Source of the DNA: JAAYAY01 sp964429355
Lineage (GTDB): Bacteria > Planctomycetota > Planctomycetia > Pirellulales > Thermoguttaceae
DNA length: 27,409 bases
Assembly: GCA_964429355.1 (NCBI GenBank)
Contig: CAYSCH010000088.1
Location: forward strand, 1 to 27,409
Direction: 5' to 3'
The notes under the pieces: model-generated
Told to the model about the DNA's origin: nothing
Databases searched by the model: none
The model's input: only the letters and a program-made list of their open reading frames with translations
Part shown: positions 1 through 7,632 of the stretch, in pieces
How the letters are laid out: each line of letters begins with the position of its first letter
Position numbering within the stretch: position 1 is the stretch's first letter
Position numbers and translations under genes: made by a program

Positions 1-360
1 GTCGCAAAGGTAAACTGCATACTGCATCAAAGCTCCCGCACAGGGGAAACGCTTTCTGAACGACTCGTCACGCACATAGCGAACTAGACGTTCACAGGAC
101 TCCTCGCTTTCTTCCGACACCGGCCCTCCGACCATGTTCACTGCCCCGCCGTCGCCGAGCATTCGCCAAATCCGCCCCGCCAAGAATGGATGCCTCGCCA
201 AAAAGGCCAAAGACGCTCCGTCCGGCTTGTAGCCGAGATTTTCGAGCGAGTTCTGAACGACCGAGTCGATTAAGAGCGATGCTTCGGCGCTCTCCTTGCG
301 CCACGTCTTAAGAATCCACCATCCGATGGGAACCGTTATGAGCAGCCATAACCATTGCAT
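1..360 (-). CDS. Membrane-anchored hypothetical protein, C-terminus cut by window edge
   Basis: The minus-strand frame stays open for 120 codons from an ATG at 360 to the window edge, so the C-terminus is missing. The protein starts MQWLWLLITVPIGWWILKTW, one strongly hydrophobic N-terminal segment (about residues 2-18) followed by basic residues, which suggests a single membrane anchor. The rest is soluble with charged helices, including a SEESEESCERLVRYVRDE stretch near residue 85. A second in-frame ATG lies two codons upstream, but AAGG sits 5 nt before the 360 ATG, so that start is preferred. I recognise no family. It heads the same way as the SUKH lipoprotein and the small protein upstream of it, so the three may belong to one accessory cluster; that is inference. 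Confidence 0.6.
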   Translation of the reverse strand, partial: MQWLWLLITVPIGWWILKTWRKESAEASLLIDSVVQNSLENLGYKPDGASLAFLARHPFLAGRIWRMLGDGGAVNMVGGPVSEESEESCERLVRYVRDESFRKRFPCAGALMQYAVYLCD

Positions 361-464
361 ATGCATCCTTAACGTCTAACGACACCGGTCAGCCGGCGGG
401 GACGGTTGACCTTACCACTGCCAAGCAGCCTGATCCCCGCTCCGCTGCATCGCCAAGTTCGGCC

Positions 465-1112
465 TTATTGTTCGAATGCTTCGTCGCCCTGAAGACCGCG
501 GATGAAGGACTCGAAATCCTTTGCGACGAACGTAATCGCGTAGTCACCCTCCTGGTCAACATGTACAACTTGTGGCTCGCCGGTCGGGCCACATTTCCGA
601 TAATCGAGACAGACCATGTCGTGGCCCGCAGACGGGCAATCCGCAAAGTAGACGCCAATCGGAGGATACTTCCATTCGGTAATCCAAAACCTGCTGCCAA
701 ACCGTCCGCAGAGAGAATTGGGTTTCCTGCTGCCGATTGAGTAGATACCGGCAATCGCAATATGGTCCCCGGCCCATGAGGTACTCTCTTTCGTGCGGTG
801 GTTCGTCTTTTTGGGAATGCCACCGTTCTGGTGTTTCATCAATTCGACGTACGCTCGCGGAAGCCTGTAACCCAGTGCCCGCTCGACCGAGGCGACCGTT
901 TCGTCTGTAACTGGATCATCGACGTATTCCTTATTGGCGTATTCGGATTGCTCCCAGAAGCCGGAGATGTCGAAATCGTCAAGGAGCTTTGTCATTTCGG
1001 AAGCCTCCGTCGTGACTCCGTCGACCGTCTCGGTTTGTCCATCGGGCGGACGCGGCGAGCAGGAGCCGAGGCAAGGGAGTGCAATGCACGCAACGAAGCA
1101 GAGGTGTCTCAT
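465..1112 (-). CDS. SUKH (SMI1/KNR4) domain lipoprotein
   Basis: This 215-residue protein has a short hydrophobic leader ending in an LGSC lipobox with the lipidated Cys at residue 18, so it is probably an outer-surface or periplasmic lipoprotein. A Ser/Thr/acidic linker follows. From about residue 70 it shows SUKH-superfamily features: the LGYRLPRAYVELMKHQNGG helix-turn near residues 80-98, a WITEWKYPPIGVYFADCPS strand region, and VCLDYRKCGPTGEPQVVHVD near residue 170, which matches the conserved D-Y-R-x-C-G-P-x-G-E-P core. SUKH proteins are best known as immunity proteins to polymorphic toxins and as regulatory adaptors, mostly cytoplasmic, so the lipoprotein signal is unusual. No toxin gene is visible nearby. 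Domain assignment is firm; an immunity role is only inferred. Confidence 0.85.
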   Translation of the reverse strand: MRHLCFVACIALPCLGSCSPRPPDGQTETVDGVTTEASEMTKLLDDFDISGFWEQSEYANKEYVDDPVTDETVASVERALGYRLPRAYVELMKHQNGGIPKKTNHRTKESTSWAGDHIAIAGIYSIGSRKPNSLCGRFGSRFWITEWKYPPIGVYFADCPSAGHDMVCLDYRKCGPTGEPQVVHVDQEGDYAITFVAKDFESFIRGLQGDEAFEQ

Positions 1113-1152
1113 GGTCTTGCGGTTGCTCCTGCCGACCGCCTGAAATCACAGA

Positions 1153-1184
1153 CTCAGTGGGGCGCGTCCGCGCGCTCCACTGAG
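1153..1184 (-). terminator. Strong hairpin, candidate terminator between two minus-strand genes
   Basis: The arms 1153-1166 and 1171-1184 (14 nt each, 13 pairing) enclose a TCCG tetraloop. The hairpin lies in the 95-bp gap between the small gene ending at 1210 and the SUKH gene starting at 1112. There is no clean T-run after it on the minus strand, so it could equally be a processing or attenuation structure. Confidence 0.5.
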
Positions 1185-1209
1185 TACCGTGGATTTCTTT
1201 GTTCTGCTC

Positions 1210-1614
1210 TCAGTCATCTTCCCAAATGTCCACAGGAATGCCGTCCTTGAAGATCACGGTGAGTTCTCCGTCTGGCCACTTCTCGAAAAGGTAGCCGATG
1301 TTGAAGGAGTTGTCCTTCAATAAGTCGGTAACGTCCAGCGAGTGGGGAGTGACCTTTCCGTATTCGGTCAGGGTCTCGGGACGATCCGTCTGCACATGCG
1401 CAAGTGCTTGCTCGCTCCACGAGGCCAAACTGGAAATGATTTCTTGAGCTTTGGCAACGACCTCCGGTTCGAATGTCTCATCCACGACAGCAATGGTCAT
1501 TGGGCCGAGTGGAGTCTGGGTTTCGGTTGTCCACCAAGCATCGTCGAACACGAACGTGCCTAGGGGTGTCTTCACCTTAGGCTTCTCTTTGGGTTGTCGT
1601 TTGAACCAGTTCAT
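1210..1614 (-). CDS. Small uncharacterised protein (134 aa)
   Basis: I start this gene at the ATG at 1614 (MNWFKRQ...), because the 20 residues before it in the same open frame look non-coding and a purine-rich GAAGAG directly precedes this ATG. The product has a basic N-terminus (KRQPKEKPKVK), then a repeated strand motif (KTPLGTFVFDDAWW and TQTPLGPMTIAVVD), a helix rich in Ala and Glu (residues about 55-80) and an acidic end (DGIPVDIWEDD). The layout of beta strands, helix and strands resembles the small DUF2262/DUF6985-type domains that often sit in immunity-gene neighbourhoods, but I cannot assign a family. It is transcribed toward the SUKH lipoprotein gene with a hairpin between them. 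No signal peptide is visible. Confidence 0.65.
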   Translation of the reverse strand: MNWFKRQPKEKPKVKTPLGTFVFDDAWWTTETQTPLGPMTIAVVDETFEPEVVAKAQEIISSLASWSEQALAHVQTDRPETLTEYGKVTPHSLDVTDLLKDNSFNIGYLFEKWPDGELTVIFKDGIPVDIWEDD

Positions 1615-2127
1615 CTCTTCACGAGCAGAACTTGTTTTTCTACCTACAGAAATCCCCTTTTGCCGGGCTAGCACAGGTTACGCTACCAAGTTGTGAGGGC
1701 CTCGCCAAGCGGTTTGAGACACAAACCCCGCCGACAAGGGGGTGCAGCTTGACGCCGAATGGACAACCACGGATATTCCGGTGCTATGCCGATCCGGATA
1801 CGCCCTAGGATTCTTGAGCGCATACAATCCGTATGGTGACTCCCCTTATCAGCCTTGACTTCACCAAATGTCACATTCGGACACTTTCGGGCTTCTGCAT
1901 TACCCTTTCGGCAGTCCGCTCGGCAATGTCTTCCGGCACGCCGCTATCCTTGAGCAATTGCACCATCGTCTGTGAATCGCCGACGCGCGGCAGGATCCGT
2001 CACTCCTCAGCTCTGTCTCTGTAGTGGCGCCCACCTGTTCTCGGAATGGCTCCTCGTCCCGGGAGACGCCGAAAGCAACTGAGCGAGAGCATAGTGTTGC
2101 GGGTCATTCTGGGACAGCGCATGTTCG
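1615..2127. other. Intergenic stretch with one possible gene fragment
   Basis: No intact gene is visible on either strand. The part nearest 1615 must hold the promoter of the small minus-strand gene, but I see no convincing -35/-10 pair. The only protein-like signal is the minus-strand fragment at 1871-1999. Confidence 0.5.
1871..1999 (-). pseudogene. Possible C-terminal fragment of a lost gene
   Basis: A 42-codon minus-strand stretch bounded by two stops reads like a real protein end: QTMVQLLKDSGVPEDIAERT followed by AERVMQKPESVRM. It has an amphipathic helix composition and no repeats. No start codon with a ribosome binding site precedes it and the frame upstream is closed by TGA, so it is more likely the tail of a degraded gene than a functional small ORF. 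The family is unknown. Confidence 0.3.
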
Positions 2128-5100
2128 TCATTTGGCTGCCTTCTGGCTACGGGACAAGTCCCAGATCTGCCACGTTAAGCCACCTGAGACGAACAGCCGC
2201 CCATTCTTGCAGAATGCATACGGCATGGTGACCGACATGCGAGGCCCACTCCGACGACCCGTCCGATGGAGTAGGATATCACCAGCATCGGAAAGGTGGA
2301 CAAGGTCCGAATCGACCATCCAGGCAATACCACTCTCCAAAGGAATCAGTTGACTGTAGGGGCCGTACGCCGATTGGCGATGGACTTCCTCGCCAGGAGG
2401 CGAGCACTTCCATTGCCACAGAACTCGTCCGGAATTGCAGTGGAGCGCCCAGATCCGCTCCTTCACCGACAGGTAAACGATCGGGCTGTCGCCGAACCGC
2501 GCGACCTTCGCCTCAAACTCGGTGTACTTGCCTGCTTGCTCGAGTTGCCTGCGCCACGCTACTTTCCCGTCAGGCGTGTCGACAGCCATCACGTGGCCTC
2601 CAGGACCGGCGAAGAGGATGCGCTCGTCGTCGGCTGACAGGCCCAATGAAGGAAAGGGCAAGTCGAGGCGATACAGAATCTTTCCATCCGAAATCCGCAG
2701 GCACACGAACCCCAGCGGCGAGGCAAGCTCATCGGGAACCAACAAGTAGGGTCCCGCTTGGCGTGCCTGCCCGCTGGAAGTGCCGATGTGGTACGGGTAC
2801 CGATGACGGACTTGAAAACGGTACGTCCACAGGACGTCACCGTCTTCTGGATCGAGCGCATACAACACACCACGGTCATCGGCGACGGTGATCGCCGCGG
2901 GCGATGCCGTCAGATGCGATTGAAACCCGATCGCTTCGGGACCATTCCAGACGGCTCCCCGTTGGCCGATCCGGTAGAATGCCGAGGTACCGTCGGTGAA
3001 CAAAACGAACACGCTTTCGCGGCTTGCAGGAATGAACTGTCGCACGGGATTGGGCATGACTCCGAAAGACCTTTCTTTTTGCTCGTCGGGGTCCCAGCGA
3101 AGAAGCCGCCGCGAACGGTCCAGATAGAATGCGTATCCCTCCTTCAGCTCAATGCGTGCATTCGTTTCTGGGAAAGAAAGCATCCGGTTCTCTTCCCATA
3201 CCACGCCGTCTGCCATCGCCTCCACCCGGGCGAGACTTCGCTGAATTTTCTCTTCATCGAAGCCGGTCCTGATGGCGAAATAGCGATCCGGCTCGACCAA
3301 ATCGAGCGACTTCTCGAATTCCCCGCGGGCCGCATCGGCTTGGCCCCGCTTTCGGAGAATCTCGCCGAGGTAGTAGTGCGCACGCAGCCTGTCGTCCTTG
3401 TCCAGCCGTTCATCGCGGAGAGCCTTGCGGAGCAATTCTTCCGATTTATGGTTCTCCTCGCGGCGAAAGTAAAGCAGACCGAGTCCCACTTCTACGTGGC
3501 AGTCGTCAAACTCCTGCACGTACTGTTCCAGTCGGCGAATTGTGTTGTCCAGCGTGGACTCAAATCGCGAGCCGTAATTCAGAATCAGCCGTGCCTCAGA
3601 GGGGGAGGCGAGCCTGGCTTCATCCTTGAGAGCAAGTTCAGGAACAAATCGTAACGCCAGACCCAGGATGTGACCTGNNNNNNNNNNCCCTGCGCTCTTC
3701 GCCACAAGCCCTCGGCGATCGCTGCCGTGCCTGGCGGAGTGGTCGGTCGCTGGAACGGCAGCATTAGCGCATTCCACAAGTCCTTCTTCTGCCGGGCTTC
3801 CCAGACAAAGTCAACCACCTCTGAGCTGTGATTGGGCGCGGCAGCTTCGACCGCGGCGGAAACGACCGGAGCCCTGCTGGATGTGTCTTCCCCTTCGGGG
3901 GATTGGAGCGGAACTTCGCCATGTGCGAAACTTTCGAGGATCCTGAGCCGCTCAAGATCCACGTCTTTCGAGCCGTTGGGACCGAGCATGCGCAGGCTCA
4001 TCGTCAATGGTGCCGTATTTCCCTCTGCCAGGAGTTCCCTCCACTGCAGAATCCGTCGCTCATAGTGTGGCCAGGCCTCCTTGCCGAATGAGGCGAGTTG
4101 TTCGCGAGTATCCCCTCCGCAGTCCATGTACTCCATGTGGGGGTACTTGAGCAGTACCGGAATTGCCGCGGGGTCGCCGATCCGCGCCAGCGCCTCGGCA
4201 CCATTTAGCGTATTACCGCCGGCGTTCGCGATGAACAGTTCGATGATCGGCCCTGCGGCCGCCGCGACTCGCTGCTCACCAAGCGTCTGAACGTGGGCGG
4301 GAAGCTGCTCAAGGAACTGAGGTATCTGACCCTCCGTCTCCGCACTCCGCCGCAACCGCAACAGGAGTGGCCAATCCGCATCAGGGAAGTGAAACAGGTA
4401 GAAGCCGGGGCGAAGCGGCCGATTCCAGTCGACTGCGACCATCTCGATCTCCGCATCGCCGTCGGGCGGCAAGTCGAGCTGGACGTCTTCGGAGTTGCGA
4501 TTGGCGGCCGCGAGGAAGCGGCAATCCGCGTCGCGTCCTTCTTCTTCGCCACGTTCGTTGATCGCCGACAACCAGCCGCGTGAACCGTAGAAGCTGGCCA
4601 CCTCTGCTTTGGCACCGCCGCGACGTGAGATCCTCAACCGTACAAGCATCTCTTGGCCTGCGTCAAGTTCGGTCTCCATCAATCCCAGCCACGCCGTTGT
4701 CCGCCCTCCCTCCGATGGGCGATCGAACGAGATTTTCCACGCATTCGCATCGAACTCTGCGAGCCACCTTTGCCGATCCGCCAGCGATGTGTTGGAGTTG
4801 ATCAACCAGTCCGGCAGACCAAGACGCTGAACATGGTCAAAGGAGAACGGCGGATCGAGGATCTCCCAGCTTCCCAGGACATGGATCAGCGGTTCCTTGA
4901 TACGAGGACTCTCAATGTGCATCAGGGCAGCCAAGGCATACTGCCGCACGAGCGGTGCGGAATCGTCCAAGAGTGAAACCAGGGCGGGTGTGTACTCAGG
5001 CAATGCCGTGCGCCCAATTGCCATGCATCCCGCCAGTCGCACGAGCGGAGCGGGATCTGTGCACGCGGCGGCCAGGTCGGGTGTCGGGGACGATTCGAAG

Positions 5101-5273
5101 AAGGGATAACGCTGGAGAGAGTCGATCTTCTGCCAGATGGGCAACGAATAGCCGCTAGCCCAGATGTCGTCGCCGCAACTCCTGTCTGTGACGCAACCGC
5201 AAGCGAGGGCCACGATGACCGTGACAACGCCTTGCAGATACCGGAGGCTTGACCGACTACGCTGGCCGTCCAT
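2128..5273 (-). CDS. Large exported HEAT / TPR / PQQ-propeller protein, split by an assembly gap
   Basis: Two open minus-strand segments, 5273-3688 and 3677-2128, flank a 10-N gap and lie in different frames. They are best read as one gene of more than 1040 residues with unknown sequence missing. The N-terminus has a hydrophobic signal (GVVTVIVALACGC) with nearby Cys residues, so it is exported and possibly lipidated. Residues about 60-130 form HEAT-like repeats (DPAPLVRLAGCMAIG, DSAPLVRQYALAALMHI), with more HEAT-like units near residue 370. After the gap come a TPR-like block (DDRLRAHYYLGEILRKRGQA) and a PQQ/WD-type beta-propeller with blades such as GVLYALDPEDGDVLWTYRF, HVMAVDTPDGKVAWRR and IWALHCNSGRVLWQW. 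Such proteins are usually protein-interaction scaffolds; no enzymatic motif is seen. A GTG at 5279 is an alternative start. A promoter lies about 57 bp upstream. Confidence 0.8.
3678..3687. other. Assembly gap (10 N)
   Basis: A run of ten N interrupts the HEAT/TPR/PQQ gene. The coding frame differs on the two sides, so the true gap is not 10 bp. Confidence 0.95.
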
Positions 5274-5329
5274 CTGCACACGCCCTGGGCCTTAGGAGCA
5301 CCTCTGTCAGGTAATAAACAACCACCCGC

Positions 5330-5358
5330 ATTGTACCGGATCAATGGGGTGAATGTAA
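5330..5358 (-). promoter_or_regulatory. Candidate sigma70-type promoter of the HEAT/PQQ gene
   Basis: On the minus strand TTACAT (5353-5358) and TACAAT (5330-5335) are separated by 17 bp and lie about 57 bp upstream of the ATG at 5273. The spacing and the -10 box are close to consensus. The assignment is by pattern only. Confidence 0.45.
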
Positions 5359-5449
5359 CTGCCTGTAAATTCGCATTTGCCTGAGAGAACTGGGACGCCC
5401 GTTTCCCGAATCCGCTTGGAAAGAAAGCCCTGGTCTTGCTGCCCCTCGC

Positions 5450-5761
5450 CAATTCGCCACATTTCCCAAGATTCACAGTCCGAAACCACCATCTCGAAAC
5501 AGGAATCCCCGAGAAGCCGTGGCGCAAGTGATTCTTAGCATAACCGGCAACGTTCCGCTTAATTACTGGTTTCGTGGAGGCTGGCGGCCCGTATTCTCGC
5601 AAGAAATGCCGTATTTCCCGAGGCAAATGGTCGTTGGCGTAATTCCAGGCCGACGCTCGCACAAGAAAACCAATAATTAAGCGGAACGTTGATAACCGGC
5701 CCAGTCTGATAGCCACCCCCTGCCGGGTAGTGCGCGTCCAGGGCTCCAACTCAACCGCCAG
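5450..5761. repeat. Duplicated segment, copy A (interrupted by a MITE)
   Basis: 5450-5547 plus 5692-5761 match 7011-7165 nearly base for base, including the blocks TTTCCCAAGATTCACAGTCC and AGCCACCCCCTGCCGGG. The copy is split by the MITE. Both copies lie upstream of a minus-strand gene (the HEAT/PQQ gene here, the gene at 6303-6887 for copy B), so they may be a duplicated upstream region or an old intergenic repeat. Confidence 0.85.
5540..5699. mobile_element. 144-bp MITE with 25-bp inverted repeats and 8-bp target duplication
   Basis: The element spans 5548-5691. Its ends are inverted repeats of 25 bp with 24 matches: left 5548-5572, beginning CAACGTTCCGCTTAATTA, and right 5667-5691. The octamer ATAACCGG flanks it on both sides (5540-5547 and 5692-5699) and occurs once at the matching point of the duplicated segment near 7100, which is the pre-insertion state. 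The element encodes no transposase, so it must have been moved in trans. The minus-strand frame through the inside is open, but at 48 codons this may be chance. The family of the parent element is not identified; 8-bp duplications occur in several insertion-sequence families. Confidence 0.9.
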
Positions 5762-5901
5762 ATGTACGTCCCGTCACAGATGTTTGCCTTCCATGAGTAT
5801 GCCCTCGGCAACACCGCCCTGTTGACGAGGGCGACCGAAGCGCGCAGGTTGAGACCGGTAGCTTCGAGGGCGAGGTATGAAGGCGCCGCGGTTGTGGCGA
5901 T

Positions 5902-6003
5902 CAGAACACACCGGAAACCGAGATAGGACGGAGCGCGATGTTGATTCGCACCCAGGCGCTCGGCAGCACAGTCCGCGCGACGCTTGATCCACGAGCCAGC
6001 CAA
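5902..6003 (-). pseudogene. C-terminal fragment of a formylglycine-generating-enzyme-like (SUMF1/FGE-sulfatase) protein
   Basis: The minus-strand translation reads LAGSWIKRRADCAAERLGAN and then QHRAPSYLGFRC. This matches the characteristic end of FGE-sulfatase domains: a R-G-G-S-W block, an Arg/Ala-rich segment and a terminal L-G-F-R. Nothing resembling the rest of the domain precedes it. The match stops at about 6003, exactly where the resolvase fragment on the other strand begins, so this looks like a recombination joint between two gene remnants. Confidence 0.5.
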
Positions 6004-6162
6004 GACAGCCCTGGCGGCCGTCCAGGCACCTGGCCGCAACGGTGGGCGACCGAAGGTCACGACCGAGGAAGCGCGGGTTGTGCTGGCCAAGAAGCTGCAC
6101 ACAACATCTGCAAGACACTGCGAATCTCGCGGTCGACCTTCTACCGGTACGCGCGGCTTTGA
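6002..6162 (+). pseudogene. C-terminal fragment of a serine recombinase (resolvase/invertase), frameshifted
   Basis: One frame reads KTALAAVQAPGRNGGRPKVT then TEEARVVLAKKLH, and the next frame continues NICKTLRISRSTFYRYARL to a TGA at 6160-6162. Together they are the typical end of Tn3-type resolvases: the GRxGGRPK hinge, a KKL helix and the Hin-like helix-turn-helix (I-C-K-T-L-x-I-S-R-S-T-x-Y-R-Y). The catalytic N-terminal domain is missing and a frameshift separates the two parts at about 6105. It is a dead remnant of a transposon or integrated element. Confidence 0.75.
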
Positions 6163-6302
6163 ATGCCAGTGCCGCTTTGCGGTCGATTTTTGGGATAGCC
6201 GTCGAACGACAAGGACAACTGGACGCGATGAAGTGACCATCCATTCGATTCCGCCCTGATCTGTGACGCGGGCGCATCAAATGAATGTGGCGATTTGTGT
6301 AC

Positions 6303-6887
6303 TCACAACCACCGCCCAAGAATCAAACGCAGTCTCTTCCGAGCATCCCTTATTGGAAGTGAGGTCGCAACAGTCTTCCGATACGGGGACACTTCCAGCA
6401 TTAGTTCCCACAGACGAACGTAGCCAATCATGTCAGCGTTGCCATCTTCTGCCAACGTGTGAGGGCCGTAGGCCATGACACGCTTTACTTTGTCACCGAG
6501 GTTTAGCGTGATCGACGTGTGCTGCTCATCCGTCCAATCAGAATGGTATTCGCTCTCGAATGACTCAAAACCAATCTCGTCCGCCACGACTTGAATCTCG
6601 GATAGCCGATTGGCATCCACGAATGACCGAAGATGGATGCAGACTGTGTCCTGCAACTCACTCTTGTACGTTGGGTTCAGTTCCTGTACGACTTCGCCAT
6701 CACGAGCAATCGTCATGCGCCAAGTTGAGAGGTCTTCGCAGAACGCGGGAGTGAGCAGGGCTGCTCCCGCAATCATGTCGGGCGTTAAATCAACGTCAGC
6801 CTGTGGGAATCCAGAGTCCATCGTGTGCCGTGATTCTCGTGGGTTGAAAGCGATGCTGTACACAAGATTTCCATACTCTGTCGGCAC
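6303..6887 (-). CDS. Hypothetical protein (up to 194 aa), possibly 5'-truncated
   Basis: The frame is open to a TGA at 6303-6305. The interior is protein-like: STWRMTIARDGEVVQELNP, then SFVDANRLSEIQVVADEIGF, then HTSITLNLGDKVKRVMAYGP and a closing IGYVRLWELMLEVSPYRKTV. The pattern of two hairpin strands carrying a DG turn, a helix, an acidic patch and a T-x-x-L-x-x-G strand resembles DUF6438-like proteins, but I do not assign it. The longest start is a GTG at 6887 with no ribosome binding site; an ATG at about 6825 (MDSGFPQ) also lacks one. The good coding sequence runs right up to the upstream stop, so the true 5' end may have been lost. It lies downstream of copy B of the duplicated segment. 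Confidence 0.6.
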   Translation of the reverse strand: MPTEYGNLVYSIAFNPRESRHTMDSGFPQADVDLTPDMIAGAALLTPAFCEDLSTWRMTIARDGEVVQELNPTYKSELQDTVCIHLRSFVDANRLSEIQVVADEIGFESFESEYHSDWTDEQHTSITLNLGDKVKRVMAYGPHTLAEDGNADMIGYVRLWELMLEVSPYRKTVATSLPIRDARKRLRLILGRWL

Positions 6888-7010
6888 CAGCCAACGGCGC
6901 GCCGGGAGGATAAAGCCGCAGCTTGGCTGGAGTCAAGGAGCTGGATGAAGCGGCCCCAAGGGAGAGTCCCACCAAACCTTCAGTTCTCGTCATATCTCTC
7001 TGCTGCTCAG

Positions 7011-7165
7011 CAATTTGCCACGTTTCCCAAGATTCACAGTCCGAAACCACCATCTCGGAAAACAAATCCCCGAGAAGCCGTGACGAAAGTGATTCTCAGC
7101 ATAACCGGCCCCGTGTGACAGCCACCCCCTGCCGGGGAGTGCGCGTACTCGAATTCAATCGCCAG
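7011..7165. repeat. Duplicated segment, copy B (uninterrupted, MITE-free)
   Basis: This 155-bp segment matches 5450-5547 plus 5692-5761 and ends GCCAG in both copies. Its single ATAACCGG at about 7100-7107 is the empty version of the MITE target site. Confidence 0.85.
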
Positions 7166-7530
7166 GGTCACCTCACAAGCCGGATGAACGCTTCCCTTAT
7201 ACACACCTTCTGGCTACAACACGACGGAACCTACTGAATTGGGCAGGGGATTGCCATTCAGCGGGTGATGGAAGGAGTTCGACGTCGGCGAGAAGACGGC
7301 AAAGCGAGACTTGTCCGATTTGGTGTAGCTGGAGCTGATCGAGTACAGCGGAAGGGACGTGAGGGTTCATACCGCTTGACATGAGCCGGTGGCAGGATGT
7401 CGTCCACTGCCAGTAGACACTGGTGCAGGTGGAAGGACGTAATGGCCGTAAATAATTGTTCAGCAAGGCATTACGCATGTTCCACTTGGCGAGATCAGTG
7501 AGAGCTGGCCCACGTCTTTCAGTGCCGATG
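7166..7530. other. Non-coding stretch holding a winged-helix relic
   Basis: No intact gene is seen on either strand. The only recognisable content is the plus-strand helix-turn-helix remnant at 7269-7384. The remainder up to the AbiE operators gives no protein-like or RNA-like signal. Confidence 0.5.
7269..7384 (+). pseudogene. Degraded C-terminal winged-helix domain (Fic/DeoR-type HTH tail)
   Basis: The plus strand reads WKEFDVGEKTAKRDLSDLV, then an in-frame TAG, then LELIEYSGRD. After a frameshift it continues EGSYRLT to a TGA at 7382-7384. This is the common C-terminal winged helix of Fic-family and related regulators, of the form V-S-x-K-T-A-K-R-D-L-x-D-L-x-x-x-G-L-I-E-Y-x-G...Y-R-L. One stop, one frameshift and a shortened recognition helix show that it is dead. 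The upstream catalytic or body domain is absent. Confidence 0.6.
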
Positions 7531-7559
7531 TGTCAGAAATACGTATCGTATATCGGACA
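7531..7559 (+). promoter_or_regulatory. Distal palindromic operator upstream of abiEi
   Basis: The arms TGTCAGAAATACG (7531-7543) and CGTATATCGGACA (7547-7559) pair at 11 of 13 positions around a 3-bp centre. The left arm nearly repeats the arm of the proximal operator (TGTCAGAAAAGCG), so both sites probably bind the same protein. AbiEi antitoxins are known to autorepress by binding two inverted repeats in their promoter. Confidence 0.6.
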
Positions 7560-7579
7560 GAACAGTGACCCAACGGAAC

Positions 7580-7619
7580 TTGACTTTGTCAGAAAAGCGT
7601 ATATGCTTTTCTGACAAAG
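7580..7619 (+). promoter_or_regulatory. abiEi promoter buried in a perfect 15-bp inverted repeat (proximal operator)
   Basis: Perfect arms CTTTGTCAGAAAAGC (7584-7598) and GCTTTTCTGACAAAG (7605-7619) flank a 6-bp centre. A promoter overlaps them: TTGACT (7580-7585), 16-bp spacer, TATGCT (7602-7607). A repressor bound here would block the -10 box. The ATG of abiEi is 13 bp beyond the palindrome, with AAAGGGA at its end as the likely ribosome binding site. Confidence 0.7.
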
Positions 7620-7632
7620 GGACTGCCTAAGC

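Noticed and set aside
2758..3654. A 298-codon plus-strand frame opposite the HEAT/PQQ gene
   Set aside because: The minus strand carries clear TPR and propeller repeats across this interval, whereas the plus-strand translation has no domain character.
4922..5749. A minus-strand frame passing through the HEAT gene start, copy A and the MITE
   Set aside because: The frame is stitched from a shadow of the HEAT gene, intergenic repeat and MITE, so it cannot be one real gene. The open stretch inside the MITE alone is 48 codons and has no start signal.
7197..7478. A 93-codon minus-strand frame upstream of abiE
   Set aside because: The plus strand of the same interval contains the winged-helix relic, and the minus-strand translation has no recognisable motif or ribosome binding site.
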